NCBI GenBank assembly: GCA_025506515.1
Contig: CM046442.1
Location: 111,734,491 to 111,798,490 of the forward strand
Source: Flaveria trinervia
Lineage: Eukaryota; Streptophyta; Magnoliopsida; Asterales; Asteraceae
DNA length: 64,000 nucleotides
Direction of reading: 5' to 3'
Below, piece by piece: positions 1 through 9,815 of this stretch. The position numbers were made by a program, and so were the translations under genes. The notes beneath the pieces were generated by a model. The model did no database searches. It was not told where the DNA came from and saw only the letters and a list, made by a program, of their open reading frames with translations. Every line of letters starts with the position of its first letter. The first letter of the stretch is position 1.

Positions 1-26
1 GGGTAGTCGGGCAATTAGAAGGATGA

Positions 27-676
27 AGTGGGCAGAGCTGAAAAGGATGGTAATTGAGGAGTTCTGTCCTCACCGAGAGATGCACAAAGTTGAAAGAGAG
101 TTCCTACAGCTGGAGGCGAGAACAATGACACATCAGTAATACACCACTAAATTCAATGAAATGACACAGCTGGTGCTAGATCAAGTGACACCCTTGTCAC
201 GAAAGATCAAGAGATATATTCAGGGTTTGCCAGTGGATATCCGTAGGCACATGATCGTTGCCCGACCGAGCACGTTTAGGTCGGCGATTGACTTGGCGGG
301 AGGTTGTACGATGAGAGGATATTGGTGGTGGCTGAAGGCAGCAAGAAAGGTGGTGGTGATCGGAATTGGAACGGGAAGTGATTTGGACGTGACGGAGCCG
401 CTCCAAACAACAAAGGTGCACGGATGGATGACCGACGTGTGGTCACATCTGGTGCGGAGTCGAGGAGGTGTGTTAAGTGTGGATGAGAGCACACCAGGGA
501 ATGTAGAGTGGGATCCAATGTTTGTTTTCGATGTGGAGGACCGGACATGTGGCGAAGAACTGCGGAATAAGGAGGTGTTATACTTGTGGCGAGGAGGGCC
601 ATATGAGCAGGGACTACAAGAAGCCGAGGCTGAAAGTTCTGGTGCAGGGATGAAGACAACCGGGACTGAAGGGTAG
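27..676 (+). pseudogene. Element A gag remnant (capsid end and zinc knuckles)
   Basis: One frame from about position 27 gives a retrotransposon Gag capsid C-terminus (WAELKRMVIEEF, then LEARTMT and YIQGLP), broken by a TAA at 138-140. Reading continues from 161 and later shifts frame. At 576-617 another frame has the knuckle CYTCGEEGHMSRDY, where the last zinc ligand of CX2CX4HX4C is Tyr instead of Cys. A second, more damaged knuckle starts CFRCGGPD just before it. Gag would package element RNA; this copy cannot make an intact product. Confidence 0.8.
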
Positions 677-720
677 AGGGCAAGTGCCAGGCGTTCATGA
701 TGATGTAGGAGGAGGCTAGG

Positions 721-2640
721 ATGGACCCCGATGTTGTGTCAGGTATGTTTCTAGTAAACCAAACTTTAGCCTCTATGTTATTTGATTCTGGTGCTAGTAA
801 AAGTTTTATTTCTGCTGATTTCTGTGCTAAATTGCCTATTAGTAGTAAGAATATAGATACGCTCTTCGATGTAGAAACTGTCATAGGTAAGTCTATTAGG
901 ATTTCCAAGATGATAGAAGGATGTGACATAGAACTAGAGGGTCACAAGTTTCATGTTAGACCATTTGTGATGACCTTAGGCGGGTTTGATGTAGTCCTAG
1001 GAATGGATTGGTTAGCAAACTACGAGGTGAACATTGTATGTCACAAGAACATGACTCGATTGACAGCGCCAGCTGGAAGTTTAGTGACGGTTTATGGTGA
1101 TCGAGTCACGATGATCCTGAAAGTGATTTCGATGGCGATGGCGGGACAGTGCATGAGGCGTGGATGTAGTGCCTACTTGGCCTACGTGAAGGATGTGGAT
1201 ACGCCAACACCAGAACTGACCAACGTATCGGTGGTGTGTGATTTCCCAGACGTGTTTCCCGAAGACCTTCTAGGAGTGCCACCTGACCAAGAGATCGAGT
1301 TCCAGATTGACTTGATACCGGGTGCCCAACCTGTAGCTAAGGCACCGTATCGGTTGGCTCCGACTGAGATGAAATAGTTGATGGAGCAACTACAGGAGTT
1401 ACTCGATAAGGGGTTCATTTGACAGAGTATCTCTCCTTGGGGTGCTCCAGTCTTATTTGTGAAGAAGAAAGACGGTAGTATGAGGAAGTGTATTGACTAC
1501 CGAAATTTGAATAAGCTGACAGTGAAGAATCGGTACCCGTTACCGAGAATCGATGACCTTCAGCTTCAGGGTGCCAGTTGGTTTTCGAGGATAGATCTTC
1601 GATCTGGCTACCATCAGTTGAATGTGAAGGAGCAGGATATTCCTAAAACAGCTTTTCGCACGCGTTATGGACACTACGAGTTCCTCGTTATGTCCTTTGG
1701 TTTAACCAATGCGGCAGTTGCTTTTATGGACTTGATGAATCGAGTTTGTCAGCTGATGTTAGATAAATCAGTGATTGTGTTTATCGATGATATCTTGAAT
1801 TATTCAAGGAGTGAGGAGGAACATGCCGATCACATTCGAGAGGTGTTGGAGACCTTGAGAGGGAGAAGTTGTATGCTAAATTCTCCAAGTGTGCGTTCTG
1901 GTTGTGTGAGGTTTAGTTTTTGGGACATGTGGTAAATCCTGAAGGGATTATGGTAGACCTGGAAAAGGTGGAGATGGTGATGCAATGGAAGTCTCCAAAG
2001 ATGCCATCCAAGATACGTAGTTTCTTGGGTTTGATGGGCTATTATAGAAGATTCATTCAAGACTTCTCTAAGATCGCATCCCTAGTTACCAAGTTGACCC
2101 AGAAAAATGTAAAGTTTGTATGGGGTCAAGCTCAAGAGAAGGCGTTTGAGGAGTTAAAGGCAATATTGACTCAAGCTCATGTTTTGTCGTTACCCAATGA
2201 CGTGAAGATTTGGTGGTTTATTCAGATGCTTCCTATTCGGGGTTAGGATGTGTGTTGATGCAGAGAGGAAAGGTTATAGCCTATGCATCCAAAGCTGAAG
2301 GTTCATGAAATTAATTATCCTACTCATGACTTGGAGCTAGCAGTTGTGGTCTTCGCGTTAAAGATTTGGAGGCACTACCTATACGGGACGAAGTGCACCA
2401 TATTCACTGACGACAAGAGCTTGAAGTATTTCTTCGAGTAGAAGGACTTGAACATGAGGCAGAGGAGATGGTTGGAGCTCATAAAGGATTATGATTGCGA
2501 GATCCATTACCATCTGGGCAAAGCCAACGTGGTGGCGGATGCCTTTAGTCGAAAGGAAAGACCTGAGCTGATTCGGGTGAAGGCTTATCAGTTGGTTATG
2601 ACCTTTGATGTGATGAAGTAGGTCAAGGAGTTTCAAGATG
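721..2640 (+). pseudogene. Element A pol: protease, reverse transcriptase and RNase H remnants
   Basis: Positions 721-1935 are one frame interrupted by TAG at 1375 and TGA at 1420. The protease has the aspartic motif FDSGASKSF and the flap region LGMDWL. Reverse transcriptase follows with KKKDGSMRKCIDYRNLN, FSRIDLRSGYHQ and the catalytic FIDDILNYS near 1783. A few residues expected between PRIDDL and QLQGAS are missing. The frame shifts near 1850-1920, and RT finger/connection sequence continues in 1920-2246. RNase H is seen at about 2290-2560 (HDLELAVVVFALKIW, then TDDKSLKYF and ANVVADAFSRK), with more stops. The family enzyme copies element RNA into DNA; this copy is dead. Confidence 0.88.
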
Positions 2641-2645
2641 AGGCA

Positions 2646-4037
2646 TTGAGAGAAGATCATCTTAACTTCGAAAGAATGAGAGGTCTAGTTGCGGAATTGG
2701 GTGAAAACACACTCGGTGTTAGGACCCGATTCGGACGGAAGTGGATTCCTCGTTTTGGGGATCTACGTGGGAGGATTATGGATGAAGCTCATAAAACTCG
2801 GTACTCCATTCATCCCGATGCTACGAAGATGTACCAAGACATGAAGAAAGATTATTGGTGGCCGGGTATGAAACGCGATGTGGGGGACTAAGTGAATAAA
2901 TGCCTTACTTGTTTACAAGTGAAAACCGAGCACCAAAAGCCATATGGAAAGATCCAACCATTGATATACCATAGTGGAAGTGGGAGCATATCACCATGGA
3001 CTTTATAACAAAGCTACCACGTACCACGCGAGGGTATGATGCCATATGGGTGATAGTGGACCGTTTGATGAAGAGTGCTCACTTCCTACCGATTCGCGAG
3101 ACACATTCATCCGAGAGGTTGACGGATCTGTTCATTAAGGAGATCATAACTCGTCATGGTGTGCCGGTGTCTATTGTGTCTGATCGTGACACCCGGTTTA
3201 CATCTAAGTTTTGGAAGAAATTTCATGATGCTAAGGGGACGAGGTTACACATTAGCACGGCTTATCATCCTCAAACAAATGGTCAGTCAAAAAGGACCAT
3301 TTAGACATTGGAAGATATGCTTCGAGCATGTGTCATTGATTTTGGAGAAAGTTGGGATGACCAGTTACCGTTAGCTGAGTTCTCACATAACAATAGTTAT
3401 CATGCCAGTCTTGGTATGCCTCCTTATGAGATGCTATACGGAAGAGATGTAGAACACCCATGTGTTGGGGTGATATTGGTCATAAAGAGTTAAGGAGCGT
3501 CAAAGTGGTCGAGGCTACAATTAAGAAACTGGAAAGGATCAAAGCCTTTATGAAGGCAGCTAAAGATGGGCAAAATTCATATGCCGATAAAAGACGTAGA
3601 CAGGTTGAGTTCTAGGTGTGGGATAGAGTCATGTTGAAGGTCTCACCTTGGAAAGATATCAATCGGTTCAGAAAGCGGGGCAAGTTGAGCACGAGATACA
3701 TAGGGCCTTTCCGAATCATTTCTCAAGTAGGAGAGGTGGCCTATAGATTGGAGTTACTAGATGAGTTATGTGAATTCACCCAACATTCCATGTATCTCAT
3801 CTGAGAAAGTGTATGGCAGACGAGGATATGGTCATACCACTGGGGGATATCGAGGTAGATGAACGGCTCAATTATGTGGAGAAACCAGTGGCGATCATTG
3901 ATCGCAAGGAGAGGAGGTTAAGGAATAAAATGGTACCTCTTGTGCGTGTACAGTGGAAGCACAGGAAGGGATTTGAGTTTACGTGGGAGACGGAGGAGGA
4001 AATGAGACAGCATTACCCACGATTGTTTGAGGAATAA
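2646..4037 (+). pseudogene. Element A integrase and chromodomain-like tail, broken
   Basis: The zinc-binding N-terminus (HKTRYSIHPDATKMY, then CLTC) ends in a stop at 2889. The core at 2996-3493 shows IWVIVDR and VSDRDTRF, the first two catalytic Asp positions. The third position, normally Glu in NGQSERTI, is Lys here (NGQSKRTI), followed by a TAG at 3302. After a frameshift near 3480, the C-terminal domain reads WDRVMLKVSPWK and STRYIGPF. The last ORF (3813-4037) ends in the chromodomain-like stretch VRVQWKHRKGFEFTWE, thought to direct insertion into heterochromatin in this lineage. Confidence 0.87.
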
Positions 4038-4730
4038 CAGGTTTCGGGGATGAAACCTATATAACGAGGGTGGACTTGTAACACCTGGTTATTTTTAGAA
4101 TGCTCAAACAAAAGAATAAAGTGAAGAAAAAGAAGGAATAGTTATAAAACCCAAGTCGAGGGGTTAAAAGTGTGAAAAGAACAAAACTTTGAAAAAGTTG
4201 GTGTAAAAGTGGGCATGGCCACCCACTTCACGTACAACACCATATCTTCGGATATTTCTAGAGAGTGAAAGAGCAAATGTCGGGTTTGAAGAAGAACAAG
4301 TGCAGGAGGTCGAATTCAAGGTAAGAATTCATGGTTTTCAGATGTTCTTAACTAGTTTTATCCTCGGTTGTATGCTTATGTATGTTTCTATATGTTCGGG
4401 TGTGTTTTTGGTGGGTTTCGAGGCGGTTGAACTCAAATGCAAATGGGTTTGAAAGAAGTCACACCTAAGAGGTTGCAAAGGCAAGTTCTAGAACCCCCTT
4501 TTTACTTGTTTTAAACTGCTTTGGGGCTGGAAATACATGTATGAACTTTTTATAAAAGTGGGGTTTTATACCCGTATGTGTGTATGTGTGTATGTTGCAA
4601 GTGGGGTTTGATTTTGGGCTACGTATGTGTTTGATGATGTTTTGATTGTGTTCCTAAGGCTTAGAATGTATGATTTAAGCTTAGAGCATGATAGATGATG
4701 TTTGGGTACTGAATTATGATGTTTAAGAGT

Positions 4731-5090
4731 GATATAGACTGCTCATGCGCCTTAATAGTGGCTCATGCGCCCAACTGAAAATAACTGCCTAAGTGTTCCC
4801 ATGCACCCAAAACCTCATGCACCCAAATAGTACTCAGGCGCCTAGAAATAGGCTAAAATTAACTAAGTGTTCATACACCCAGATAGCTCATGTGCCCAGG
4901 CACTCATGCGCTTGCATAGTGCCCATGCGCCTAGAATTGCCCAGAATAGACTAAGTGTTGCTCATGCGCCCCAATAGTGCCAATGTTCTTGAAAGTTGTC
5001 CATGCACCTAAGTATTCCCCATGCGCCTGAAAGGCCATGCGCCCGTATAGTGCTCATACGCCTGCATAGTGTTCATGCGTCTAAAGACTT
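4731..5090 (+). repeat. Degenerate tandem array of CTCATGCGCC-type units in the A LTR
   Basis: About 15 copies of (G)CTCATGCGCC or close variants (CCATGCGCC, TCATACGCC, CATGCACC) occur with irregular 10-30 bp spacing. Many variants differ by C-to-T or G-to-A changes at the CpG, as expected from decay of methylated cytosine. No TATA box directly downstream was found, unlike the copia arrays in this window. Confidence 0.8.
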
Positions 5091-5599
5091 AGAAATATTT
5101 TCTGATTTTGGGGAAAATGTAAAATGTAGGCTTTGACTTGGGATGTTCCTGGGGGTAAAGTAAGTTGACTTTTTTGAAGTCATAGATGATTTAATGGGCG
5201 ATGTATTATGATGTATGATTGATGCTTATGCATGTTGGTATGTTGCATGATTGTTATGTCATGTGTGATGGTGCCTTGTATGGCGATGTTTGCATGATTA
5301 TGTTTATGTTCCTGCTATGTATGTTTATCTTCCCGTGGCTTTACGTGTTATAGTTGTGAAAGAAATGATAAAGTATTATGTAATGTAAAGTGAAATATAA
5401 TGAAAAGAGGAACATGATGATAGAATGCATGCATTAATGAAAGAGAAAGTAAAGAAAGGCTTGCAAGCAAAATGTACAGAGGTGCATGACACTAAAATGT
5501 TGTAAGCTCAACTGTGTGTGGTTTAGCTAACCCTTAAGGATACATGCAGGGGTCCAGTCTTTGTGACTGACCAGTGATATAGTACATGGTTAATAGTGA

Positions 5600-5815
5600 T
5601 TACTCACCCTGGTGTTGGTGTCAGGCTATGTGCGTTATGAAAGTCACTTATGATCTTCGGCCCAGTACCTGCTTTGTGCATACGTTTGGGTTGTAGTATA
5701 CAGTTAGGATCTTTGTCGCTTGCCCCGGTGCTGGTGCCAGGCATTGTGCGTTATGGAAGTCATTTATGATCTTCGGCCAAGTACCCACTTTGTGCATACT
5801 TTAGGGTGTAGATGA
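5600..5815 (+). repeat. Imperfect tandem duplication (about 110 bp unit) in the A LTR
   Basis: Two adjacent units share GGTGNTGGTGNCAGGC, then TGTGCGTTATG, ATGATCTTCGGCC and CTTTGTGCATAC in the same order, with scattered differences between them. It is non-coding. Confidence 0.75.
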
Positions 5816-6299
5816 TGACACTGATCCGGAAAGAGTTAAAGAGATAAATAAAGAAAATGATGAACAATAAAGAAGATAATAATGTTATTATCTATGTGTA
5901 CGTACGATGTGTGATAATGTACGAAAGTATGGTATGATTGAAAGAAAGTAAAGAACGGTTTTAAATGAAAATAAAGTATGTCTTATTTAAAACTAGAACT
6001 CACTCAGCAACGCTGACTTTTATGTGTTTCCAGTTGGTAGGTAAAGGTAGCTAAGGATGGCACGGGGCAGCTACTTGGCTCTTTTTGGATGTCATCCGTT
6101 TTATAATGCTTTTGTGATGTAATGCAACAAGTATTTTGTAATTTGATAATGATGTATTATTTTGCAAAAGCTTTTATAATGGAATGAAATGTTTGTTTTA
6201 ATGTTTCAGCTGCAGTGTTTTCTTTAAGTTAATGAAAATATATGTTTTGTGCGTGATGATTGACTAGCTGTAAGCGTCCGGGGAATGGGGCCTTACACT

Positions 6300-7252
6300 C
6301 TGTGAGTGAGAGGAGCTATCTACTGGATTATCTCCATGTATTCCAGATCATTTGGATGGATACAATCTAGGTCTTCAAGGGTGAAGAGAAAGCTACAACA
6401 ACTTTCATCAGAAGACGGAAAGGCTTGAGAAGAACTTGTCTCTTGGAATGGGCTTTCTTAAGTGTAGTTCTCCCTTGGTGTCTCAGGGAAGGTGATGAAA
6501 GGTCCCTTTTGTGAGTTGTCAGGGTTTCATATGAGATGATGTTAGGGTTCTATGCTATCCCTTTCAACCCTGGAGTTGCTAGATGAACCTTGCATGTTCT
6601 TCTCCATCTAGTAACCACTGAGAATCCCATACAACTCTGTCAAGGTGAGAGTCTTTAGGTTCTCAGTTCTCTTGATAACCACACAATAGTGTGTCCATTG
6701 CCTAGGAAGAGAGGACGTGAACTTCCTTACAATATCTCTGTTTTGAAGAGCAACTCCACCATCCACTAGGGTGTCCACAATCTCAACATACCTAAAGTAT
6801 TGTTGAGTCATGGTTTCACCTGCTTTAAAGGTGAAATTTTCAAACTGATGCTTCAAGAGATCCTTCTTGTTCTCCTTGGCTTCAAAGGAACCCTCATACA
6901 TCAGTTTCAATGCATCCCACAGCTGCTTAGTTGTTTTGCATTTCTTGAAACCCCTATATATAGAGTTTGGAAGAGAAGTTTGAAGGGCTGTCATGGCCTT
7001 CTGGTCAATCTCTACTTTCTTTCTATCTTCATCTAAGTAGTCAGCCATAGCCTTGGGGATCATACCACCACCAGTAGTAGAAGAGGTGCTTGGTATGTAA
7101 GGTCTATTTTCAACAGATTCCCACATTCTTGAGTCCAAAGACCAGATGAAACCTTCCATTCTTTGGCACCAGGTGTCAAAGTCATCAAGAGTGATCAGTG
7201 AGGACTTTATCATGGTTCTAGTTTCCATATCAGATTTGGAAATGGCTGACAT
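6300..7252 (-). pseudogene. Element B gag (UBN2-type copia Gag), partial
   Basis: A 214-residue ORF starts at ATG 7252 and ends at 6608. It has the usual copia Gag landmarks: FDTWCQRMEGFIWS near residue 29, the KTTKQLWDALKLMYEG block, KHQFENFTFKAGETM, and the SLPRQWTHYCVVI block before LTLTELYGILSGY. After the stop, Gag-like sequence continues (MEKNMQGSSSNSR and onward) toward 6300 with frameshifts, then is cut by the LTR of element A. There is no zinc knuckle or pol. Confidence 0.85.
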
Positions 7253-7321
7253 TTGATAAGTTAAGTATTTTGTGTGTAAGGGATCTTAAGATGGTGAGAT
7301 CTTATATCAAGAGCCTGGAAT

Positions 7322-7333
7322 GCTCTGCTACCA
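7322..7333 (-). other. Element B primer-binding site
   Basis: The minus strand reads TGGTAGCAGAGC, one base from TGGTATCAGAGC, the initiator-tRNA-Met site used by plant copia elements. It starts two bases inside the LTR end, which sets the LTR boundary at 7336. Confidence 0.85.
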
Positions 7334-7335
7334 AA

Positions 7336-8701
7336 TGCAGGACCGGTGAAGGGTATGCACTTACAACATAACAACACAATAAGAAGAGTTGCTAAGAACA
7401 CTTAACTGATCGAACAATGAAACTGGTTAACCTTTTATAATGATACTAAGAACACAAGTAAATATGAGACAGAACAAGATAGCAAAACACACAAGGAGTT
7501 GGTTTTCAAGATTGCAGTATATTGCTTTCTCAAGTTCTATTACGAATGTTACAAAGCATAATAGAAAGTTACAAGTACTTGAGATACATATACTGCATCC
7601 TACAACCGGCCATACTTTGAAGGCCAGCTGGATTTAATTGACTAGATACATACAAAATCAATTGTAAAGTCAAAAGGCAGATTGCCTTTTGACTGGTGAC
7701 TATGGCATGCCATAGCTCACATCCTAATATATTACAAAAGGGATAAAGTACATGAAGTAGAAAGTTATAGACTCAATACCTCAATGTATAGTTACTAAAA
7801 GCATGGACCTTTTCACCAACTTATGTAAGTTGGTGACTTTACAGAGTTGTAGCAAAAAGGGTTCCAACTTTATGTAAAGTACATCAGATAAAGCATGTGT
7901 TAAAAGTCTTTGGAAGAAATCTGTCTTCTAGTGTTGGCTTCGGAAGACTTTGTCTTTGAAGCTTTGGAAGACTTGATCTGTGGTTTCGGAAGATATTGGT
8001 CTTGGCTTCGGAAGATTTCACACTTAGAATATTTATGTTGCTGGTGTGAAACTTCCAAAGCATTCTTCTTCAGTACACTTGTGCATGCATGCAGAAGACT
8101 TTGAGTGTTTGAGTTGCATCAGCCTTTACATAAAATCCTTACATTACCTTATGTCACCAACTAAAGTTGACAACTGTGCCAACAGATAAAGATGCAAAGT
8201 GGAATAAAGTATGGTTAACTACATGGGTTTTAAGAAAACACCATGCAGTATATCAGAGGTCTGCAGCAGAGTGTCAGAGAGACCATACTTATGTCCACTG
8301 GTTCATAGTAGATGCTTCCGAAGGTTAACTAGCTTCGAAAGAACTTGTTCTTCCGAAGCCACTTATACTTCGGAAGTAGCTACTCCTTCCAACGCTTCCT
8401 TGGGATTTCATACTTCGGAAGTTGTAGTCTTCATTTCTTCTAAGTGTTGAAGCTTCGGAAGAGTAGAGACTTTGTCTTCGGAAGTTGGAGTTTTCCTTTG
8501 GAAGTTGGAGTTTTCCTTTGGAAGTTGGAGTTTTCCTTCGGAAGTGGGAATTTTCATTCGGAAGTTGATCTTGCACTTGTCTTCGGAAGAACTCTATTTG
8601 TCTTTGGAAGTTCCATACTTAGCTTCGGAAGTCCTTTATTTGTTATACCAAAATAGTCTAAGTGTTTGGTTTTGGTTGCACCAGCCTCTCTAGATCCAAC
8701 A
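7336..8701 (-). repeat. Element B 5' LTR
   Basis: The boundaries come from the primer site on one side and TGTTGGATC (minus strand) on the other; length 1366 bp. The U3 part holds an array of CTTCGGAAG-like repeats (about 7905-8640). A TATA-like TAATATATTA lies at 7725-7734, downstream of the array in element orientation. Short ORFs in this stretch are translations of the repeat and are not genes. Confidence 0.82.
7905..8640 (-). repeat. CTTCGGAAG near-palindromic array in the B LTR
   Basis: At least 20 copies of TTCGGAAG, CTTTGGAAG or TTCCGAAG occur. The densest part (8470-8560) repeats a unit of about 20 bp containing GGAAGTTGGAGTTTTCC. The core is nearly its own reverse complement, so adjacent copies can pair. 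Confidence 0.85.
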
Positions 8702-8957
8702 CACCCACCATTACACACACATACTCACATGTACACACACCCAACAATGTAAAAACATTTTAAAATGTAATTCCAGCCCCCAAAATCAGTTAAAAACATG
8801 TAAAAAGGAGATCTAGAACTGACCTTTTGCAATCTTCGAGTAGACTTGAAAGGATCATACATGCCAACTCAATGAGTGAATTGATGATTGCTCAGCTGGA
8901 ATCCCATAAGTCCAAGATGAAATGCAGATGAAGATCTAAAAGGAAAATAACAAGTGT

Positions 8958-9300
8958 TATCTTCCGCATTAGTTAATGCGGAAGACATAACTCTGATGCG
9001 GACAAGTGTTTACTCTTTCGTATTGACTACTGCGGAAGACATAATACTAATGCTGAAGAACAAGTTACTCTTCCGCATTGACTAATGCGGAAGAACAAAA
9101 AAAGATGCGGACAAGACTTTGCTCATCCGCATTGACAAATGCGGATGACCAACCAAATGTGCTCAAGTATTTGTTCATCTGCATTAGCCAATGCGTATGA
9201 CCAACTTACTAATGCGGATGATCAATTGCAATGTTGATCAAGATTATCTCATTCGCATTTGTCAATGCGGATGAACAAGCAGAGATGCGGATCAAGACTT
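8958..9300 (+). repeat. Inverted-repeat array CTTCCGCATT/AATGCGGAAG in the C LTR
   Basis: Roughly eight pairs of (C/T)TTCCGCATT, a 3-6 base loop, then AATGCGGAAGA can each fold as a hairpin. GATGCGGACAAG units lie between them. Variants CATCCGCATT and AATGCGGATGA keep the pairing by matched changes. The array ends about 65 bp before the LTR TATA box. Confidence 0.88.
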
Positions 9301-9365
9301 AGAATAGTTTCTGATGTAATAGGTCAGGGGTAGTTTAGTCATTTTGTAAAGGCATCTTGTATGCC

Positions 9366-9373
9366 TATAAATA
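9366..9373 (+). promoter_or_regulatory. TATA box of the element C LTR
   Basis: CCTATAAATAG is a consensus plant TATA box, about 230 bp before the LTR end and just downstream of the hairpin array. It would drive the full-length element RNA. Confidence 0.75.
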
Positions 9374-9597
9374 GAATAGTTAACCTCGTACTGAGGCAAC
9401 GGCTGATAGATAGAGAATTTTTGTTGTCATTATTCTCTGTAACTTATCAACTTTCATATATCAATACAAACAGCATTTATGAGTAATTTTCTTGCTTTGA
9501 ATGTTCTTTGATTGTTTGTTTCCGCCACTCAATCATTGACTTGATTATCATATTCGATTCTCAGTAAGAATATCACTCTTACTCAAACCCAGTCAAT

Positions 9598-9609
9598 TGG
9601 TATCAGAGC
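9598..9609 (+). other. Element C primer-binding site (initiator tRNA-Met)
   Basis: TGGTATCAGAGC is a perfect 12-base match to the usual plant copia site, two bases after the LTR end. Confidence 0.92.
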
Positions 9610-9815
9610 TTTGGCTCTCGAGACTGAATAGAACTCGATTGATCTGATAATCAAGTTGCTAGTAGTAGATATCATCATCTCTACTTAGCAAACAGCAAGA
9701 ATACTCCTGTCAAGCAGCAAGAATACTCATTCTGAACCTCAAAAGAACTGCTTGAACAAGTTGGACTCATCAAACATAATCAATCTTAAAATAAACTAAA
9801 TCTATACTTTCACAA

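Larger units (their letters stand above)
1..6297 (+). mobile_element. Element A: Ty3/gypsy chromovirus (Tekay-like), 5' part outside the window
   Basis: The order is Gag end, zinc knuckles, protease, reverse transcriptase, RNase H, integrase, a chromodomain-like tail and a 3' LTR, which is the Ty3 order with integrase after RNase H. The C-terminal tail with a WKHRKG...TWE pattern and the LTR ends TGTAACACC and TTACA resemble plant Tekay/Del chromoviruses. The 5' LTR and Gag N-terminus lie left of the window, so the 5' target duplication cannot be checked. Many stops and frameshifts show it cannot move on its own. Its right end abuts the middle of the gag of minus-strand copia element B, so A probably inserted into B. 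Confidence 0.9.
4077..6297 (+). repeat. Element A 3' LTR, complete
   Basis: The LTR begins TGTAACACC right after a purine-rich stretch (AACGAGGGTGGACT) 40 bases past the chromodomain stop, and ends GGCCTTACA, giving the inverted ends TGTAA/TTACA. At 2221 bp it is long, as usual for Tekay-like elements. It has no coding capacity. Inside are a degenerate CATGCGCC array (about 4731-5090) and an imperfect duplication of about 110 bp (5600-5815). The following CTCTG (6298-6302) would be the target duplication if A is intact at its 5' end. Confidence 0.85.
6298..8701 (-). mobile_element. Element B: Ty1/copia element, 5' LTR and gag only, cut by element A
   Basis: On the minus strand the order is 5' LTR (8701 to 7336), primer-binding site (7333 to 7322), then gag (from 7252). 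Reading stops where the LTR of A begins at 6297, so the rest of B, if present, lies to the left beyond A. The LTR ends are TGTTGGATC and GGTCCTGCA. A related LTR in the other orientation is at 39727-40516. Confidence 0.82.
8702..9595 (+). repeat. Element C 5' LTR, left boundary uncertain
   Basis: The right end is fixed by CA at 9594-9595, two bases before the primer site. The left end is not found; the LTR of B abuts at 8701 and may have inserted into this LTR. It contains a repeat array (about 8958-9300) and a TATA box at 9366-9373. Confidence 0.6.

Noticed and set aside
7905..8640. Regular short repeats that could suggest a CRISPR array
   Set aside because: Copies are degenerate and irregularly spaced, spacers are not unique, and the array lies inside a plant LTR; no cas genes are present.
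8472..8693. Ser/Phe-rich ORFs with regular periodicity
   Set aside because: They are translations of the CTTCGGAAG repeat in the B LTR.
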